DNA from: Byssothecium circinans
Taxonomy: Eukaryota; Ascomycota; Dothideomycetes; Pleosporales; Massarinaceae
DNA: 64,000 nt
Assembly (NCBI GenBank): GCA_010015675.1
Contig: ML976978.1
Span: forward strand, 558,790 to 622,789
Direction of reading: 5' to 3'
Below the pieces are notes generated by a model. The model was not told the DNA's origin and made no database searches. It was given only the letters and a program-made list of their open reading frames with translations. This document shows positions 62,015-64,000 of the stretch, piece by piece. The position numbers were made by a program, and so were the translations under genes. Every line of letters starts with the position of its first letter. Position 1 is the first letter of the stretch.

Positions 62015-64000
62015 ATGTTCTGGAAGGGAGGTGGTAAGGGTTCAAGAGAGCGGACGGATGTACCAAATGAAGATCAACATGGGCCCCGGAGGCGCAAGGC
62101 GGCGGAAGGAATGAAAACAGAATAGAGTTCGACAGCGAGCAAAAGCAGAGCAGAGCAGCGGACGAGCGAAAGCGGGCGCTCTTATCAGAAGAAAGAGGAA
62201 ACAGAATGCTGGGTCGAAACGGATTTTTCAGCCTGGTTGGGGTGGGTCTATTGTCTCTAGCTGGGTCGAGGTCTGGAAATAGCAGGGCGACCAACGCTTA
62301 GGCCGGCATGGGACGAACACATGACGTTCACGAGCCTTCGACTTTCGCAGCGGTGGTGCCTTGGACCGGCTTGGGCAAGCAAAAGCAAGCCTGGCAAGCA
62401 CTGGCAAGCCAACGACGACGCGTCCAGGGGCAAAGCAGTTCGCGCCCATTCTGCCGGATCCCGCTAGCGTCTCCATGGCCCGAGCCAATGGCAGCCTGCG
62501 CAGCGCCTTAGCCTCTCTAGCACCGGTGCATCCGACTCGTAGACGCCGTGGCAATGGTATCAGGACGGTTTGCGTAATGGCCGCGCAGGTGTTGCAGTTT
62601 ACCACCACGCAATAACGAGCTTTCAAATTGCGTTCCACTGACGGCCGCTGGTCGTGCAATAGTTGTTTGGTGCTTTGTCTCAGCACGCGAGCGCCTTGCG
62701 GTGTGGGGCCTGAGGTTTAGACGATGAAATGCCTGATCATATGCCTGGCCGTGAGTGGGCAGCAGCCCGACCCGTCCAGATTGCAGTGCAATCGATCTTC
62801 GATGCCTGAAGCCAACGTGTAGCCCCTGTGCACATGACTGGCTGAAGGATTGCTCAAGCTCAAGTGCTGACGAGGAGAGGCCGCAGTAATAGTATACATC
62901 GTGGAATGCCTTATCGATGTAGCTAGGAGAGACGGCAGCGGCCTACTGCAGAAGCTCGACACCATTGCGGATGGTGTCTTCGCAGGATTTGCCCCAAAGG
63001 GACATCAATAATCCGACTGGAGGGAAGCGGACGGTACCTTCGAAGTTCGAAGCCACGCCACGCTGAACATTAGGTTTGACGGCAACCGACTTTCCAACAA
63101 TTGAGCAAGCTGCATCGCCGACGCAGGAACACGCCACCACCACCCAAGATTCGAGAAGAAGGTTGAGTCATCTGTCGAACATCATCCGGTTTTCGAGCCA
63201 CAAGCGACAGCGGCCCCTGGTCGGTAAACGCGGATGCCTGAGCAACGACACCAATTAGTACCGTTTCGGGACATGCTCGGCGTGGCTCTCGGTCGGCGAG
63301 CCATGTTGGAAAGGGCGAAAAAAGGGGGCTTTATTGAAGTCGTGAAGATGGTGACTGTCCTGCCTGTTGGGACCAACATTGGAGGTTAGCAATGCAGGGA
63401 AACACCTACATGCCGATGGAGGAGCCCCGCCGGAAAGCTTGATGGACATCCCAAAAAGAATCCGCCGATGCAAAAATGGCCAACTCTAAAGCATCCGAAA
63501 CGGGGCAGGTCCAAAGTCGGCCCTATGTTCATGTGGAGCACCGGTACCGAATAATCGAACAATCGATGAAACCTCAACCAAGTATCGAAAACCTACAATC
63601 GCGATCCCACTGTTGATGCGGAAGCTCCCTTCCTCCACTAACACGTGTTGCTCCTGCCAGCCGAGGCTGTTTTGTAAACAATCAAATGGATCCTCCACCC
63701 TCATTGCTTACGTGCCTCTACCATGTCCACGCACACGGCCTAAGGCTGACTACGGAGTTCTCTGCGAGGACCTTTGCTTCACTACCAACGATGACGACAC
63801 GCCGCGCGGTTTGTCGCCGTCCATGTGTTCTTGTCCCTACACTATAACATTTGTTTCTGCGTAAAACGCATGAAGTGACCGCAGTATGTTCCCGACGATA
63901 CACTGCGTTTGCTCACCTTTGGTGAGCCATGTGCTGTTTCATTAATGGAGGTTAGCTCATACTAAGACCATCACAAGGAACCCTATACCTACCTATGTCT
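62015..64000. other. window end, no supported gene
   Basis: About 2 kb: the promoter of the minus-strand gene, then anonymous DNA. Several 60-150 codon frames occur on both strands, but none has recognisable motifs, splice-joined continuation or a signal peptide. A gene reaching in from beyond 64000 cannot be excluded. Confidence 0.4.

Overview
The window is nuclear DNA from a filamentous ascomycete (Pezizomycotina). Its genes have short GT-AG introns (mostly 45-93 nt), often with a CTAAC-type branch site just before the acceptor. The gene content is typical of such fungi: a HET-domain protein, NIMA kinase, a fungal rhodopsin-fold membrane protein, secreted hydrolases, and DNA transposons with C-to-T style decay. 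A Dothideomycetes origin is a guess from overall gene flavour, not something the sequence proves. I found no rRNA, convincing tRNA or CRISPR array. One assembly gap (N run) lies at 21699-21883.

Layout, left to right. 1-390: tail of a pogo-type transposase. 557-4567: divergent pair, a secreted arylsulfotransferase-family protein (-) and a vacuolar amino-acid-type MFS transporter (+). 5275-12766: a small two-exon membrane ORF, TORC2 subunit HbrB/Bit61 (-), a BRD8-like bromodomain protein (-) and a coiled-coil protein (+). 13561-19499: secreted M14 carboxypeptidase (-), nicotinamidase-like hydrolase (-) and rhodopsin-domain membrane protein (-). 20511-21948: a decayed Tc1-like transposon. 22468-30115: APH-like kinase (+), DHA1-type MFS transporter (-), small Cys-rich membrane or anchored protein (-) and Ap4A phosphorylase (+). 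30636-35424: HET protein (+), small membrane protein (+) and CE1 feruloyl-esterase-like enzyme (-). 36968-37942: a CorA-like pseudogene. 38535-39700: small ankyrin-like protein (+), then nested inverted-repeat elements. 40002-44540: exosome subunit Rrp43 (-), FSP1/AIFM2-like oxidoreductase (-) and NAC beta (-). 45239-50859: a copper-uptake cluster. 51314-62014: unknown conserved protein (+), NIMA kinase (-), ankyrin-BTB protein (+), dienelactone hydrolase (+) and a serine-rich unknown protein (-). The last 2 kb holds no gene I can support.

The two strongest observations are these. (i) The NAC beta gene appears to need a one-nucleotide exon at 44401. It lies between two introns with canonical signals, and without it the reading frame and a conserved GG-K-G-T-P stretch are lost. 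(ii) A BIM1-like copper-acquisition protein, a CTR copper transporter and a FRE-type metalloreductase with two Cys clusters sit side by side, and TGAGCA/TGTGCTCA-type motifs occur in the intervening promoters. Together they would reduce, capture and import copper at the cell surface.

Exon coordinates were derived by eye from splice signals and frame continuity, and they close in frame for every multi-exon gene listed unless noted. All functional names come from recognising motifs and families; no database search was run.
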